Source: Pascua guehoae
Lineage: Eukaryota; Basidiomycota; Tremellomycetes; Trichosporonales; Trichosporonaceae
Length of the DNA: 64,000 nucleotides
Reading direction: 5' to 3'
NCBI GenBank assembly: GCA_001600415.1
Contig: BCJX01000003.1
Coordinates: 800,995 to 864,994, forward strand
In this document: piece by piece, positions 33,848 through 47,400 of the stretch
How the letters are laid out: every line of letters starts with the position of its first letter
How positions within the stretch are numbered: the stretch's first letter is position 1
The notes under the pieces: generated by a model
The model's database searches: none
The model's input: the letters and a program-made list of their open reading frames with translations, nothing else
Told to the model about the DNA's origin: nothing
Program-made: the position numbers and the translations under genes

Positions 33848-36657
33848 GTCGGCAGCAATCTTGGTGCTTGTGGAGAATGGGAATGAACGTGAATCGCAGG
33901 TGCAAGGAGTGAAATGTTATCTTTTGTGGGGGGGTTGAAGGTGGTTGCCGAAAACCAAGCCCACTCTAAAGTTTATACTCTAGCAGGTAACGAGCTTGAC
34001 GAGAAGCGACCCTGCTGCGCCGCGCAGGTGACGAGAGAATCGTGTCCTGAAATTGTCGGCCGACTTCATATCGTAGTATCTGATAAGTCGCCCGACTGGA
34101 ATGCGGCCGAACACGTCCAATCAGACGGCACGCAATGAGTCCGAGCTCTCGAAATATCGCGATGCAGGCGGTTCAGGTACCGTGCTATATTCGTTCAAGC
34201 CGGCGGGCTTGGCACCACCTATCACATCTGCACTCTTCCCGTGCCAGAACGACTACACAAGCTCGCTAATGCCGCAGCAAGCCCAGTTTCGGATGCATCT
34301 CACCTTGTTCGCAGCACCAAGACATGTCGCCAGAATTGACTTTCAAGGCCACCAAGTTCTGGGACAATGGAAAGTTTGTTACACTAACAGTACGGCAAGG
34401 AAGATGCCGTGCCCCCTGATCTATAAGCGCTGCTCCTTCTGGCTTCCCTGACCAAACCAGGGCTGAGAGCATGCACCTGCCAAGCGCAACCGCCATCGGA
34501 TCTCGCCTTGGCAGAGCACTAATGGCTCTCATGAGCCACAGTGACCTCACAATCCTTCTATAGAAACATGCTTGTATTGTTTAGTCTGCGCACTATACTT
34601 TGTCTTAACCGTCTTCACCTACATTGTCCTCAGCATCCGTCACCATCAGACATCACTTCCACCCGCCAGCACGGGTACAACGCTCTCGAGCGAGACCTTG
34701 AGCAAGACCTCGAGCACGACCAAGCAAGCATCGCAACCGACACTCGGGAGAATGCGGTCCGGGAAATACGGACCGGAAAGCACAGATCCGGAAATGTGCG
34801 TCTCAAGCCCCTCGCGGACATGTGGGCACCACATCTTGGTATGCTCGGCACAGCCCTCGGAGAAACACTCGAAAGAGGTCTACACGGTGACAAATTCGGT
34901 CCGAGCATACCCTGAGAGGACACACCGTGCCAGCTGATGCGCAGTTAGCACCTCTTATAATAGAAATGAGCTGACACCGCTGCGCCGCCACGGAATGCCT
35001 TTGTTCCGCCTTCCGTCAGTGGCGCGGGTAATGCAGGCTCGCATTGACCACCCGACACGGCCGATGGCCAGACTGCTCCCTGGTGTCGTTTCTCCACAAC
35101 CCCCAGCCACATGTCATGCCGCTCTCCCACTGATTCCAGTTCCAAACATCAAGCATACGTAGGTCAACTTGGTGAACAATGGAGAGTTTGAACTCTCCGT
35201 CCACACTCGGAGCGTAGACCGACATCGGATGTACATGTACCTATTCTGCACAGCGACGGCAAAAAAAAAGAAGAAAAAAATTAACGGTAGATCACCGAAA
35301 GTGTGAGCCGTCTCTGTTACAGTGAGCACTCTTTGAAGAATCATCTCAGACCTCAGTCATGCCTAAACATGATCCTTCAAGGACGTCCACAAATACCACA
35401 AGCCCGTTGTGCTGCTTCATGCCCGAATCGAACTCGTATCCTGCAATTTTCAGCCTGCCGGTCTTGCAATTCGAAACAGACCAAGCTCCTTCCAAGATGA
35501 CCCCGGCGGGAGCAAGTAGATCATTTGGGACATCCACGACTTTGCCACATCATATACCACCCGACTGACTTCGCTCTTAGAAAGTACCGCGTGTGAGACG
35601 GACGCGTCCGCTGGTGCAGTAAAATGGCCAGGGAAGAGATCTGGGCGACTGTGCGGTTCCAAGGGAGTGGATCAGGGTGTGCGGCTCGAGCTTAATTCGC
35701 GAGAGCAGCTGGGGGCAGAGGTGGAGAGCAGGGTGAATGCGAGTATTCAGCATTCAGGACAATGGTGCATTTTAAGCACCCACCTGGTCCTGTTCTCGTG
35801 TAAAATGACCCCCGCTGGGGAGCAAGAAGCAGGCCACCAGCCTACCGGTTCAGTTCTACTTCCACCGCCTGCTTTTCGAGCACAAGAGGTGTGTTCAACC
35901 GTTTTCCCTGGTTCAGGCACACGACTTTGCCACGCTAGGCATGCCATGCCTTGCAAGGTGCACGACGCGTGCCTAAGGGGTGCTAGAACGGCTTGCAGCC
36001 TGCCAGCAAGCCAGTAGTAGTGTCTACAGAGGGCCAATTGTTGTTTACAAACAACGCCAATGCAACGCCACTCGAAAAACGCAAAAGTCTGCCTCGCGCA
36101 CGCTAGCTGACATTTGTTGGATTCACACACACCTGCATCAAAGATCGCCACCGACAAGGGCATCGTCGCGTCCACTGCGCCACAGCCTCGTCCCAGTTGC
36201 CACTTTGCTGCCTCGGTCCTCGGCTCCGCTGCTGGCAACCCACCGTGCCACCATTTGGTCGCAGCCCTGTGCCCTGTGCAATGTTGCAGCCGCACACCGC
36301 GCCCATCCTTGCTCGCTCGCTCGCTCGCGTTTGGTCAACAACAGTCGCACTGGGCGCCTTTGCACGCGTCTTTGACGCCGCCTGGACCATGCCTTGCTCT
36401 GCTTCTCGACCAACCTCCACCTCGCCTGCCTGTCTCACTACGCACTGCCATTCCTCGCACCGCTCCCTACCCTACACTCGACGTGCAACCCCTCTCTCCG
36501 CCTCAACGTCGTCACGATCGCCATAACCACTCTCTCCACCGTCGCAATCACCAGAGTCACCTCCGTTCTCCAGGCCTCCCTCACTCCCATCTTGACCCCC
36601 CCCCCCCCGGCCACCACCCCCGGCTAACGCTCGCGCACGCCGCGCTCGCGTTCAGCA
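33848..36657. other. 2.8-kb intergenic region with diverged repeats
   Basis: The transporter promoter occupies the left part. No gene is supported in the rest. Two related stretches, about 35490-35555 and 35800-35945, share (A)AATGACCCC.GC.GGGAGCAAG and, further on, CACGACTTTGCCAC, suggesting decayed copies of one element. The right part, 36300-36640, is a pyrimidine-rich leader before the Lgl-family gene and includes an 11-base C run. Confidence 0.5.
34078..34086 (+). promoter_or_regulatory. ATCWGATAA-type GATA iron-regulator site
   Basis: ATCTGATAA matches the ATCWGATAA consensus bound by fungal iron-responsive GATA repressors (SreA/Urbs1/Sfu1/Cir1 group). It sits 231 bp upstream of the siderophore transporter start codon. 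A second core AGATAA (minus strand) is at about 33917-33922. Binding is inferred. Confidence 0.55.
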
Positions 36658-39600
36658 ATGTTCAAATCATCAAAAGCCCCTGCGCTCTCTCCCAGCATCG
36701 ACTTTACGGGGACGCTGCGCGAGACGTCATTCTACAAGTATGGCCACCTCCGCACACTCGGCCTGACTGGCGAGGTGACGGCGCTGGCCGTCGACCCCAT
36801 CCTCTCACTGCTGGCGGTGGGAACGTCGGTCGGCATGGTGCACGTCTTTGGCAACAATGCGTTCCAGTTTGCGCTCCCCGTGTCGTCGACGCTGCCAGAC
36901 GTCGGGCGCAAGCCGGACGGCATCAAGTTTCTCGTCTTCCACCCGGGCCACAACCGGCTCGTCGTCATTGACACGGGCAACACGATCCACACGTTTGCGC
37001 TCAACAACATCTCGGACAGCGCGACGCCCAATGTCTCGCCCCCCTTGCCTATCCGCGAAGCGTTCCTCACCATCTTTGGCGAGATCACCGCCGTCGAGCA
37101 GCCGCTCCCCTCGCACACGCACATGTTCTTCACCATGCGGGACGGCGTCACGCTGGCATGGGACTTGCGCCAGCTCGGCATCTCCAACTTTCAGATTGTC
37201 AACCTCTGGGCATTGCACGAGGAGCGTCTCGTGCGCTCTGGTGTCCCCGGAAGGCAAAAGACCATTGACGGGTGCGTAAACGCCGGCAGCTGCGCAGCTC
37301 TGACGCACAGGCCAAAAGCATCATGTATCGCTACCAACCCCCGCGACCTCAACATCATCCTCATCGGATACGAGGGAGGCGTCGTTGCCTGGGACTTTCA
37401 GAACGGAGCTGTTGCCAAAGTCTTTGAAATGACGCTCCCGCCAGGCGCACCAGGTGGTGGAAGCTACCTCGACGACAAGCTGTGGACCGAGCGTACCCCG
37501 CAAGTCACGTCGATTGCGTGGCGCCCGGACGGCTTAGCGTTTGCCGTTGGACACGACGACGGCTGCATCGCCATCTGGGCGTATGCGGATGCCGACAAGC
37601 CCATCATGGTTCGCACTCTGACGCACGAGGACGTCAATGTGACCGATGCCGAGTCGCTCGTCGCTGCTGGTGCCCTCAACGGCCAGGCCCAGTCGGACGC
37701 TGCGACCCACGACATCGAGGGCATGCCCGTGCTGCCAGATACTGCAAAGACAAGCCGTGAGCCAATCTTCAAGCTTGCATGGGCTGGCTTCCCGGACCAA
37801 GCAAGTCTCAGGACACTGGCGTCGCAGGTAGACGGCGTACCCGTGTCCAACGCCACCGCCGAGTACGCGGAGCGAGGCGAGACTGTCCTTGTCGTCCTCG
37901 GCGGACAGAGCCCCACCGAGCGACCGGGCATCAACATGCTCCAATTCCCCGCGTACCAGCCGCCTCTCAACACCCCACAGGGCGCTCGCCGTCCGTCACG
38001 CCCGACAGAGGGCCTCTCTGTGGCGGAACGCTCGGCCTACCGCGACTCTCTGGCTCCCACTGGGTCGTCCAACTACCCGACCAAGACGCCGCCAGAGGAC
38101 TTTTTCCTTCTCCCTCGCACCAGCCCATACTTTGGCATGGCCCACGACGCAGTCGCAATCTTCATCCTTCTTACCCCGGATCCCAAGCTGCCGGTGCCCC
38201 CTACGCCGACGGCTCAGAACCATCTCGAGGCCTACGCCTTCCCGCCGCCTCGCTCCAGTATCGCACCTCCCCCACTCGGACGCAAGACGTATCAGACACC
38301 CGGCGACGGTGAAAAGATTGTGTCAATGACCCCAGCGCCCATGCTGGGGTCAGTAGCTTCCCCGGGGCGCTCGACATCCACTTCATCGTGGCGCTTCCCT
38401 TGGACAGCAGCTCCCACGTCGTCGTCCAACGCATCCATTGCAAGCCGCGTATCGTCCCCCACCAGTCTGGTCTCGCCCAAGCCGCACCTGAACAACTTGC
38501 GTCGCCGGCTCCGCACCCCTGCCCAGATCTGGTCAGGCGGACTCTCTGTGCTCGGGTGCAGGATCATCTCGGTACCAACTGCGACATTCAAGCAGCTCAT
38601 TGCGCCTGCCCTGGATGCCAACAATGACCACCACCCGCGCGTACCTCTCCGTGGTGGTCTGGCCGTCCCCGACCTTCAATCGCCGGGCGCACCGGATCTC
38701 AAGGTGGTCAAGATGGAAAACTACCGTCTCCTGGTCACCTGGCACGCGGATGCCACGGTCCGCTTCTGGGACGCATCGCCGCACATTCTCGTGCTCCCCA
38801 CGCCCCTGATGTTCGAGTACCCGTCGCCGCTCCCGCACCTGACAATCTCGATTGGCGAGTACCTCCGCCACCGCGATGTTGCGCATCTGCCCATTGCCAA
38901 GCTGTGGGCGACAGACCGCTCCAAGGTCAAGATTGCTGGCGTGTTCCTTGCGCGCGAGTCGCTAGAGTGCATCATCACGTTTGTTACGGGTGAAGTGATT
39001 GTCACAAAGTACGCCGAGGGAACGGCGCCCCCGTCACCACCAGAGGTCGACGACGACCCGGACGACCCCGTGTCGGCTCGCACAGAGTTCTTTGCGCCGA
39101 CGACGCCGACGACGCCGATCGACCCCGAGTACACCGAGGAGATCACCGAGATTCAGCATCTTGCAAAGTGGAGCCAGGATGGGTTCAAGCCCATTGCCAT
39201 CTTTACCGTCCGCCGTGGTGCGGCCATCAAGTGTGCCGTGACCGACATTGGTAGGTGAAGCAAGTTGGAGCCCAGCTGACCTCAGGCTTCATCGCAGTGG
39301 CCTACGAGTCCAATTCGCTTGCCGTGTTTGACATGCGTGGTCCAGACATTATCCTCCGCGAGGGCTTTGACGAAGAGGGCAAGACGATGAAAAAGCGCAA
39401 GCGCAAGGGCAACGTGGCCAACTTTGCCAGCGAAAACTCGCGCATCGGCGCACTCAAGTGGACCATTTCGGGCTTGGGTGGTGACACAGCGCCTCGGCCC
39501 CGTCTCGTGGTCTCCTACGACAAGGGGTAAGACCTATATCCCTAAACATGGCTAACACCCAGTGTCACCAAGATTTACAACCTCGTCAACACGCTGGGCG

Positions 39601-40719
39601 AGTGGATGGTCGAATCCAAGCCGCCGACGTTTGCCAACGACTCCCTGGCCAACCCGCTTGCAACATTTGTTCTCGATGTTGCGTCGGGTAACGAAATGTT
39701 CGCGTCGCCCGAAACGTTGGCCAACATTCTGGAAAACGAGCCGACTAGCGACGGCAAGTGGTCCAAGGAAGCGCCGCCCCACTGTCTGTGGATTGCGGCG
39801 TCCAAGAAGGCCATTCGCTGCTCGGTCAACTTTAACGGCGAGCGTGTCAACAAGGTCGAGTTTGAGCAGGACGAGCTCAGCGACGTGCACTATGTTAACC
39901 GTCATGGTGAGCTAAAGTTGATGCCCGGAAGCTCACACCACAGGCCACCGTGTCATCGTCGCCCTCACAACCTCGGGCAGTGCCATCTTTTACACGGCAC
40001 CGCAGCTCGAGTACATTACGCGCATGGACCTGTTCTTTGGCGGCACCACGCGTCCCCTTGGCACGCTGTCGTTTGACGACCGCTCGGGCGACTTTATCGA
40101 GTACAATGGCCCGCTGGACATTACGCTGCGGACCGTCTTCAACTTCCGCAAGCCGTTCCCGCCCCGCATCGATCCCTGCTCCTTCAAGCACCCGACCCCG
40201 CCGCAGCCTCTCCCACTGACCGCGTCCTACTTTGGGTGGATGTGGGGTGGCGCCCCGCTCACAGGTGCCGGACTCGACGCAATCATTGGCGGCCCCAACC
40301 GGCCCCAGGCGCCCAAGCCGCCTCCCGCCCCGCGCAAGCCGCTCATCACCTGGGGCTCGGTCCCCGAGGAGCCAAAGCTCGCGTCGACGCCGACCCCCAC
40401 AGCCCCAAAACGCCCAGCAGCAACCAAGCAGCGCGCACCGCGGGCCGATGCGCGCGAACGCAACGACGCGTAAGTCTGCCTCTGATGGCCACAGCTGACA
40501 GGTCAGGTATTCAGAGGTCAATGACCTGCTCAAGAAGCGCAACGACGCACTCGACATGCTCGGCGACTCGCTCACGGCCGCGTCCAACACGGCCACCAGC
40601 TACCTCAACGCCGCGCGCAAGGCGGTGGTGAGTAGATCAACTGAGACGCAGTGGCGAGCGCGCTAACACCGTAGGCAAAGGAGTCGGCAAAGGGCATGTT
40701 TGGCAAGTACCTCCCATAA
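36658..40719 (+). CDS. Lgl/Sro7/tomosyn family WD40 protein (exocytosis regulator)
   Basis: Exons: 36658-37271, 37311-39250, 39286-39526, 39563-39906, 39944-40469, 40507-40627 and 40675-40719. The family forms twin beta-propellers that bind t-SNAREs (Sec9/SNAP25, syntaxin), Sec4/Rab and myosin to control polarised secretion. Visible are WD-like blades from residue ~20 onward (TGEVTALAVDPILSLLAVGTSVGMVHVFG), the GYEGGVVAWDF blade and FAVGHDDGCIAIW. The Lgl-type WHADATVRFWD repeat is near residue ~690. The C-terminal exons encode a coiled-coil resembling an R-SNARE motif, starting YSEVNDLLKKRNDALDMLGD, as in tomosyn. The 39-nt intron at 37272-37310 lacks in-frame stops, so retention would only insert 13 residues. 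It is tail-to-tail with AP-3 delta. Confidence 0.9.
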
Positions 40720-41154
40720 GCCTAGGCTGGGCCCAGAGTTGTAAAATTAGAAAGGACGCGGTGGTGTCGTGCCGTGCGCACCCACGGGCAGGCATCTTTG
40801 TATTTAGTTCACACACGCGATGTCACTGTCGTACGAGGTCAAGGCAGCTGGGATGGAGGGTTATGGCCCAGTGGACACAAGGGAATGGGTGCGGTGTGCG
40901 CATCTCCCAACGTAGGTATTCGTGTTGGTCATCACCTGCCGTACGTTGTCGGCTGCAACAACAGTCTCGGCCCAGCTCATCTGGTCGTCTGCTTCTTGCT
41001 CTCTTCGCCATGCACATTCCACTCCACATGCAGTGGCAAAGATCAGCGACAGAGGTCTACGGAGGTCTAAAGTAAACCTGTGAGACTGAGGCCGTAGCAC
41101 CGAGTCGCGCAGCATCACAACCATGCAAGATATCCATGCATTGGGCGGCGGCAT
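40720..41154. other. intergenic between two convergent genes
   Basis: 3' flanks of the Lgl-family and AP-3 delta genes. Nothing else seen. Confidence 0.6.
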
Positions 41155-44139
41155 CTACACCGCAGCCCTCTTCTTCTTCTTCCGCTTGACCTTTACCACC
41201 TTTACAGCCTTTTCGTCCGCGGCGACGTCCACGCTCGGCGGCGTCGGCACCGAAGATGGAACAGGGTCCTCGTCGAGGGTATACTCGTCGTAGCGCGGGC
41301 TATGACTAGACGACCGTGGTGGCGCAGTGCTCGCGAGGTCGACGGCGGCCAGGCCCGAGCGCGGCTTGACGGGTTCCGGAGCAGGGAGCGGTGCCGCGCC
41401 CTCGGGCATCTCACCTGCGCGGTCAAAGTCGGGCGGTGGGGCGGGGGCCGCCTTCTTCTTGCGCGGCTTGACCTTTGTGGGGGCCGGGGCAGCGGCGGCC
41501 TCGAGCTCGTCGTCGTCGAGGCGCACGATCGGGATGGCGTCCACGTCCTCCTCGTCCTTGTCGTCGTACAGATAGTATGGGTCGTCCTTGTGCTTTTCTC
41601 TCCGGGCCGCCTTGCGCTGAGAGTGCGTCAGGTTTATCCACGGGACAATCAGTGAACTCACACGCTGCCGTTCCGCCTTCTCTTCAGCGGTCATATCCGC
41701 GAGCTTCTTGCCCTTGCCCTTCTTCTTGCCTCGGCGCTCCCGCTCCTGCTCGCGGAGGACGCGACGAAGCTCATCCATACCGACACCTCCCCCCTCGCCC
41801 AGATCAACCTCGCGCTGCTCCTCCTCGCTCATTGCCTCATCGGCATCAAAGTCGGCGGTAAAGCCACCGTGCGGGACAATGTCGTGGTCCAGATCGATGC
41901 CTTCCGGAATGCGCACCGCGTCTTGTGCCCTGTACGCAACCGAGTTGAGCTCGTGGGCGCGGAAGAGCGGCTGGAACAGGTACAGCGATTTTGGGTATAC
42001 CGGCTCGCCAGAGTCCTTGGCCGTCTCCTCAAATCCACCCTCCATACCCGGGATGGACTCGACAACCACAGACTTCTTTGGCGGGGTGTGATGGCTCAGA
42101 TCGGCATCGACAAACCCGAGAAGCTGCGCCATCTCCACGGCACGTTCCTGGACCTCGATGTCGGGGCTGGAGAGGAAGGGCTCGAGGCCAGAGTGGACAC
42201 TTGCCACCACATTCTTGCACTCTTCGTACAGGTCGGCCGACCACGCTGTTGCGCTGGACGCAGCATAGTGGCTGAATACCTTGGCGACGGCCTGGAGCGA
42301 GAGTGCAACCAAGGTAGGCGACGAGACCGCAAGCGGTGGCGAAAGGAGAGACGAGATGGTGCTCAAGGGCGATGCCAATTCGCTCGCATACTCGCCGCAG
42401 ATCCACACGGCCGCCTCCAGCAGCCCGTCCTCGCCGGTCGCCTCCCGCGCTCGTTCACGGAACTCGTCGTCGCCAATCACCTTTTCGAGAATCTTGACTG
42501 CGTATGGTCGCACACTCTTGACGCGGCCGACAATGTCAAGCATCATTGTGCGGATTGGCGCGCCGACGTCTACGCGGCTGACATACGCCACGTCGACCAG
42601 CACGGAGACCACCCACTCAAAGTCCGTGACGTGGACATATGTGTCTTGTTGAATCATGTCAAGGAGACGTTGCGATAGAAGAAGGCGGTAGGATGGGGAG
42701 AGGGAAATGTTCTGCGCCGTGACGGACGGGTCGACAGTCTTGTTGGCAACAGCGGCCAGTGACGAAATGGCGGACGGGAGAGGCGCGCTCTCCTCTGGCG
42801 GGGCAAGGTGCGTGAGGAGCTGGTCCACAATGTTTTGGAGGTTATCACGGTCGACCTGGTTCGTCAGCTATGATCGGAGGGATGTGTAGCTCACCATTGC
42901 AGTGATCAACTCTAAGGCTCGCATGCGAATGGACAGGTCCGCATCGTCGAGACTTTGAAGAATCTCGTCCTGGTACTCGGCGACCATGTGTGGATGTGTT
43001 GGGGTAATCTTTACCATGGCTAGGAGAGCAATGTACCGCACTGACGGTCAGTTGCGAGTCATCAAACGAACACTGACAGTTCTGGTCGCCGCCCTCGTCT
43101 CTCAAATAGTCTCCGAGTTTCTCGATGCACACGCGCGCCAATGCCTCTCCTTCTGGCCTGTCGGGATCGAGCATTCCGCCCACGATGCAGGTGCGCACAC
43201 ATTCGTAGAGCAATGAGATTGCTTGTGTAGACGAAATGAGCGAGGTGAGAGGCGGCAGGAGCTTGCGAACAAGTCGTGGTTCGAGTGGGGTAAGGATAGC
43301 AAACTGTTGTTAGGTGGACCAAGCAACTCAAAAAACACCTACAAGCTTGACGACCTTGATGAGCATCCAGTTGTTTGAGCTGCTGGTGAGGATTCCAAAC
43401 AGCTCGGGCGCGAGCGGAAGATAGTTCTTCCCTCCTTGTCTCCTGGCCAGCTCCATGACGACATTCACAGTAGCGCCGACGACGCTCTGGTCGTCGTCGA
43501 GTAGCCGTTCGCGGAGACGAGGGAAGCCCTCGCGCAAGCCATCGGGGTATGCCTCCCAGCATGGCAAGAGACAGAGGACTGCGCGCTTCCGTACTCGTGG
43601 GGACGAATGGGTGAGGATCTTGAGGAGATCGGGGTGCAGCGTGTGCGCGAGGGAAGGTGAAAGGGAGAGAAGGTGAGGGAGTGCAGATAATGGGAGAGGA
43701 GGGATGGCAAGGTGAGGCGAGGCCAAGTCCTTCTTGATCCCATTGACCGTAAGCACAACCTCTTCCGAGTCCCCCGAGAAGGCCATCGGCGCGGCCATGT
43801 ATCCCAGCTCTGAGGTGTGAGACAAGCAACACGGGCATCAACATACGCTTGATGTGGTATCGTTGCGAGCTCATCGTCTCCACCACATGGAACGGGAAAC
43901 CTGTCGGCGGGGGAATGGGGTAGAGCATCATGAGCTGGTAGGTGAGCAACTGTCCGGTATAATTAACCTACATAACACATCTTGAGCACAGCTTCGGCTT
44001 TGAGCAGCATGTCCTTGCCCTTGAGCTCATCGCGGATCTCCGTCATGGCTTCGGCGAGGAAGGCCTCCTCCTGCGCGCGGCTCGACGCCTTGTGTGCGCG
44101 CAGGCCTCGGATGAGGTCCTGCAGCGTGCGCTCAAACAT
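41155..44139 (-). CDS. APL5: AP-3 adaptor complex delta subunit
   Basis: Delta-adaptin is a large subunit of AP-3, which sorts cargo from Golgi/endosomes to the vacuole. The start MFERTLQDLIRGLRAHK is almost diagnostic of the family. Intron 1 is only 37 nt and splices to a block containing FHVVETMSS..YHIKRELGY, matching the adaptin trunk. HEAT-like helices continue through VNGIKKDL, SPRVRKRAVLCL and SNNWMLIKVVKL. The segment beginning MDQLLTHL, which follows an intron near 42850, leads to a hinge rich in Asp/Glu and to Lys/Arg-rich runs (KKKGKGKK, KKKKRAAV) at the C-terminus. At least eight short introns are present. Its start is 345 bp from MMS19, transcribed the other way. Confidence 0.92.
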
Positions 44140-44484
44140 GTCGGAGGCGAGGACCGAGGTCGCGCAAAGTGAGCGGCAAAGTGTATTGGTGTAAGATAGG
44201 AGATTGATTGACAGACGCGTTTCTCAGTGGGTGGTCGTGCCTCCCATTCAGACTACCACAGGCCACAGGGTGAGTGACGTTTACCTCCAAGAACAGATCA
44301 GATCGCGTGTCAGCCACGTGATCCAAAAAGTCGAGAAGGGAGGCGACGACGCCATTTGCTGCCGCATGCCGCACAGCCGAAGAGTGAGTGGAGGTGGTCG
44401 ATTTCGATCAGTCATCGCAATCTCGGACCGATAGCAACTCTCGACCGCTTACCCCACGACTCTTCCCCCCACAAACCGCACACA
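44140..44484. promoter_or_regulatory. bidirectional promoter between AP-3 delta and MMS19
   Basis: A 345-bp interval separates two divergent start codons. No specific site is recognised. Shared control is possible but not shown. Confidence 0.5.
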
Positions 44485-47400
44485 ATGGACGTTGAGCGTC
44501 TTGTTAGGACGCAAGTTTCCTCGTCGGAGTTTGACCCCTCCAAGGAGCTGGTGGACAGTGCGTTCAGCTCGGAACCACACCTGGTGCTAAGCTGACGCCA
44601 CAGGTATCAACATTGGCTCGACGCAGCTAGTTGAGGTCGTCAAGGCTCTGGGCGAGTACCTCACGTCCCCCGAGGGAGATGTGAGGGTGAAGGGTGGGTG
44701 CAATATTATACTGGACATGTGGGGATGCTGACCCTCTCTAGGCCTGACTTACCTCTCGAATCTGATAAAGGTGGTCAGCCGGAGCAAGATCAACCGCCCA
44801 GCTGGTGGGTACTCGATTTGGCTTACGACGGCAGTTAACCATTCAGCCAAGACGTTGAAGAACTTTTATCTTGCGAGTCTCGACGAATTTGACGCGCTCC
44901 TTCCTGCATTGGAGGCTCTCCAGGTTCTCTCGAAGCTTACTTCATTCGACGGCGATGACGCTGTGGAAGTCTACAGGCAGTGGGTCGCGCTCAACATCCG
45001 GTAGCTCACCCGCGCAGGATTGTCGAGAATGTCAACATGAAGGCGTACACACAGTCCACACGACACCAAGTGTACCTGCTGTTTGATACTCTCCTCGCCA
45101 ACCATCGTCAAGGTGAGTTAATCGCGAGTTAATCGCCTGACTTAGGCTAACCTCTCAGCATTCAAGGACATGGGGCCCCAGTTCATTTCCAGCTACACCA
45201 AAATGGTTGACGGAGAAAAGGACCCACGTAACCTCATGTTGCTATTCCAGCTCGACCGTGTTATCCTGCAAGAGTTTGACGTCAAGGCACAGATCGAGGT
45301 GGGCAGACAGGGCAATGAACCAAAGCTGACATCCAAGGACATGTTTGACATTACGTTCTGCTACTTCCCCATCACCTTCCGCCCTCCTCCGAATGACCCC
45401 TACGGCATTACCGCCGACGACCTCAAGCTCGCGCTTCGGTCGTGCTTGTCAGCCTCGCCCCACTTTGCCAAGATGGCCATTCCGCTATTCTTGGACAAAT
45501 ATGTTACCGCCGCTGGTCCCGTTTTGGTTGGTTCAAATGTACGGGGATAACCAGCTTACACCTACCAGAGGGACCTCCTTCTCACCATGGCAGCGTGCTT
45601 CCCGGCGTACGGTGCGGAAGCTGTGGCAGAGCGTGGCATGGAGCTGTGGGAGCCGATCAAGACAGAGGTGAGAAGAAGGACAAGAGAAACGTCTGCTGAT
45701 AACTAGATTCTTTACTCGTCCGATCCAACGATCGAGGCTGCAGGTCTCACTGCGCTCGAGTCCCTTGTTCGAACGCTCTACCCAACTGCGAGCCATACGC
45801 CGTCTGGCCTTGCACAGGACACTATCAAGGAGTGCCTCGAGGGAGTCTGCGAGCCTGAAAAGAACCAGGCTGCGGGCTCGGCAAAGTGTCTTGCGGCAAT
45901 GGTTCGGGGCTCTCGTGAGTTTCCATTTGTGTCACCGACCTCTGACGTCCAGCAACGGCCGGCGCTTTTGCTCTCTCTCAGGCGCTCCCCCAGCTCTTCA
46001 AGCTGTTCAACAACCCGAAACTCCCCTCACACCGAACCCCCCTTCTCGGCTTTATCACCACCATCCTCCTTTCCGCACGCTCAGTTTATGCTTCCCCAGA
46101 ATCTAATCGTCGGCATGAGCAGGAGCGCAGTCTCGAACCTTATCGCGAGGGCCTGTTCGATGTCCTCCGCGAGGGTCTGCGGACTGACGGCCTCAAGACT
46201 GCGGCGGTTAGGGGAAGCGTGGCGCTGGCCGAGATCCCGGGCTTTTGGGACCGAAACGAGGTCGAAGAGGTCGTGCGCGCCATGGACGACCTCCTCATCA
46301 ATGACCCTGACGACGAGGTTCAGTGAGTCTGAAGGGACGAATTCCGACTAACCCAACAGCTCCGAGGTGCTTTCCGGTTTGAAGGCGATTGCTGGCGTGT
46401 TCCCTGCCGTTGTCGAGTCTGTCACTCTCCCACTCCTGGTCCACACACTTCCAGACCAAGCGCCAGGAGTCGATGACGCCACTGGGCGCGAAAAGTACCG
46501 CAGTGTGCTCGCGTCACTGACCGAGCTCTGTGTGCTTCCAGCGCTGTTTGAAACCCTCGTCGTTCGTGCCATCACCAAACTCGACCTCCTGTCCTCGGGC
46601 GAGGCAGCTACTGCCACCACCAATCAGCGCGAGTGCAATGTCGCGTACGCGTGGGACCTTCTCCACATGGTCCAGAAGGTGATCGACACCAAGCTCGAGG
46701 CAAAGCACGTCGACGTCGCAAAGTACTATGCGCAGGTTGTCCCCCGCCTCTTTGGATTTGTGGTATCAGCGAGCCTGTCGACGAAGAGTGACGGGCTCTT
46801 CCGCGACCGCAGGTTGATTGCGAGTGTGGCGACCATTGCAGAGACCCTTTTCTGGGAGCAGACCAGCGAGTGAGTGGACGCCGCATGCGGATGTTTGACC
46901 ATGGCTGACACTCTCAGGAAGCAAGCGACCATCTTTGAGTCTGTGTACAACGCATTCGAGAAGGGTGATCTCTCTCGGATTGTGTACGACGCTGGTGTCT
47001 TGGGTGGTGTGCAGCCAGGCTCGCCCCTCCGACCCAACGCGCCGTCGTCTGAGCAGAACCTCGTTGCGCTCTACTCGGCGATTATTCGCGGTCTGAAGGT
47101 CGACACTGCTCTTCCCTTTACTTCTGCGAGCGAGTTCCTCCAGTCCAAAGTGGGCTGGGCTGTCAACGTTGCCCGGGATAACTTCCAGCTGCGTGTCATG
47201 CTCGACCTCATCACTGCGTTTGTGAACAAGCGTGCCGGTGAGATTGGCGATGGGCTCCAGATCCTGGATGCTCTGTGGGAGAAGGATGTCCAGGAGACGA
47301 CGCAGCCTGCACAGGTCCGCCACCGTGCCCTGCTGGTCTATCTTCACGTACGTGGATCGTGGTCAAATTGGCCTACAGACTCATAAGCTAATGGTTAGAT

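Noticed and set aside
35380..35470. Possible minus-strand tRNA around GAGTTCGATTCGG
   Set aside because: The T-stem mismatches at two of five positions, and no anticodon or acceptor stem can be formed.
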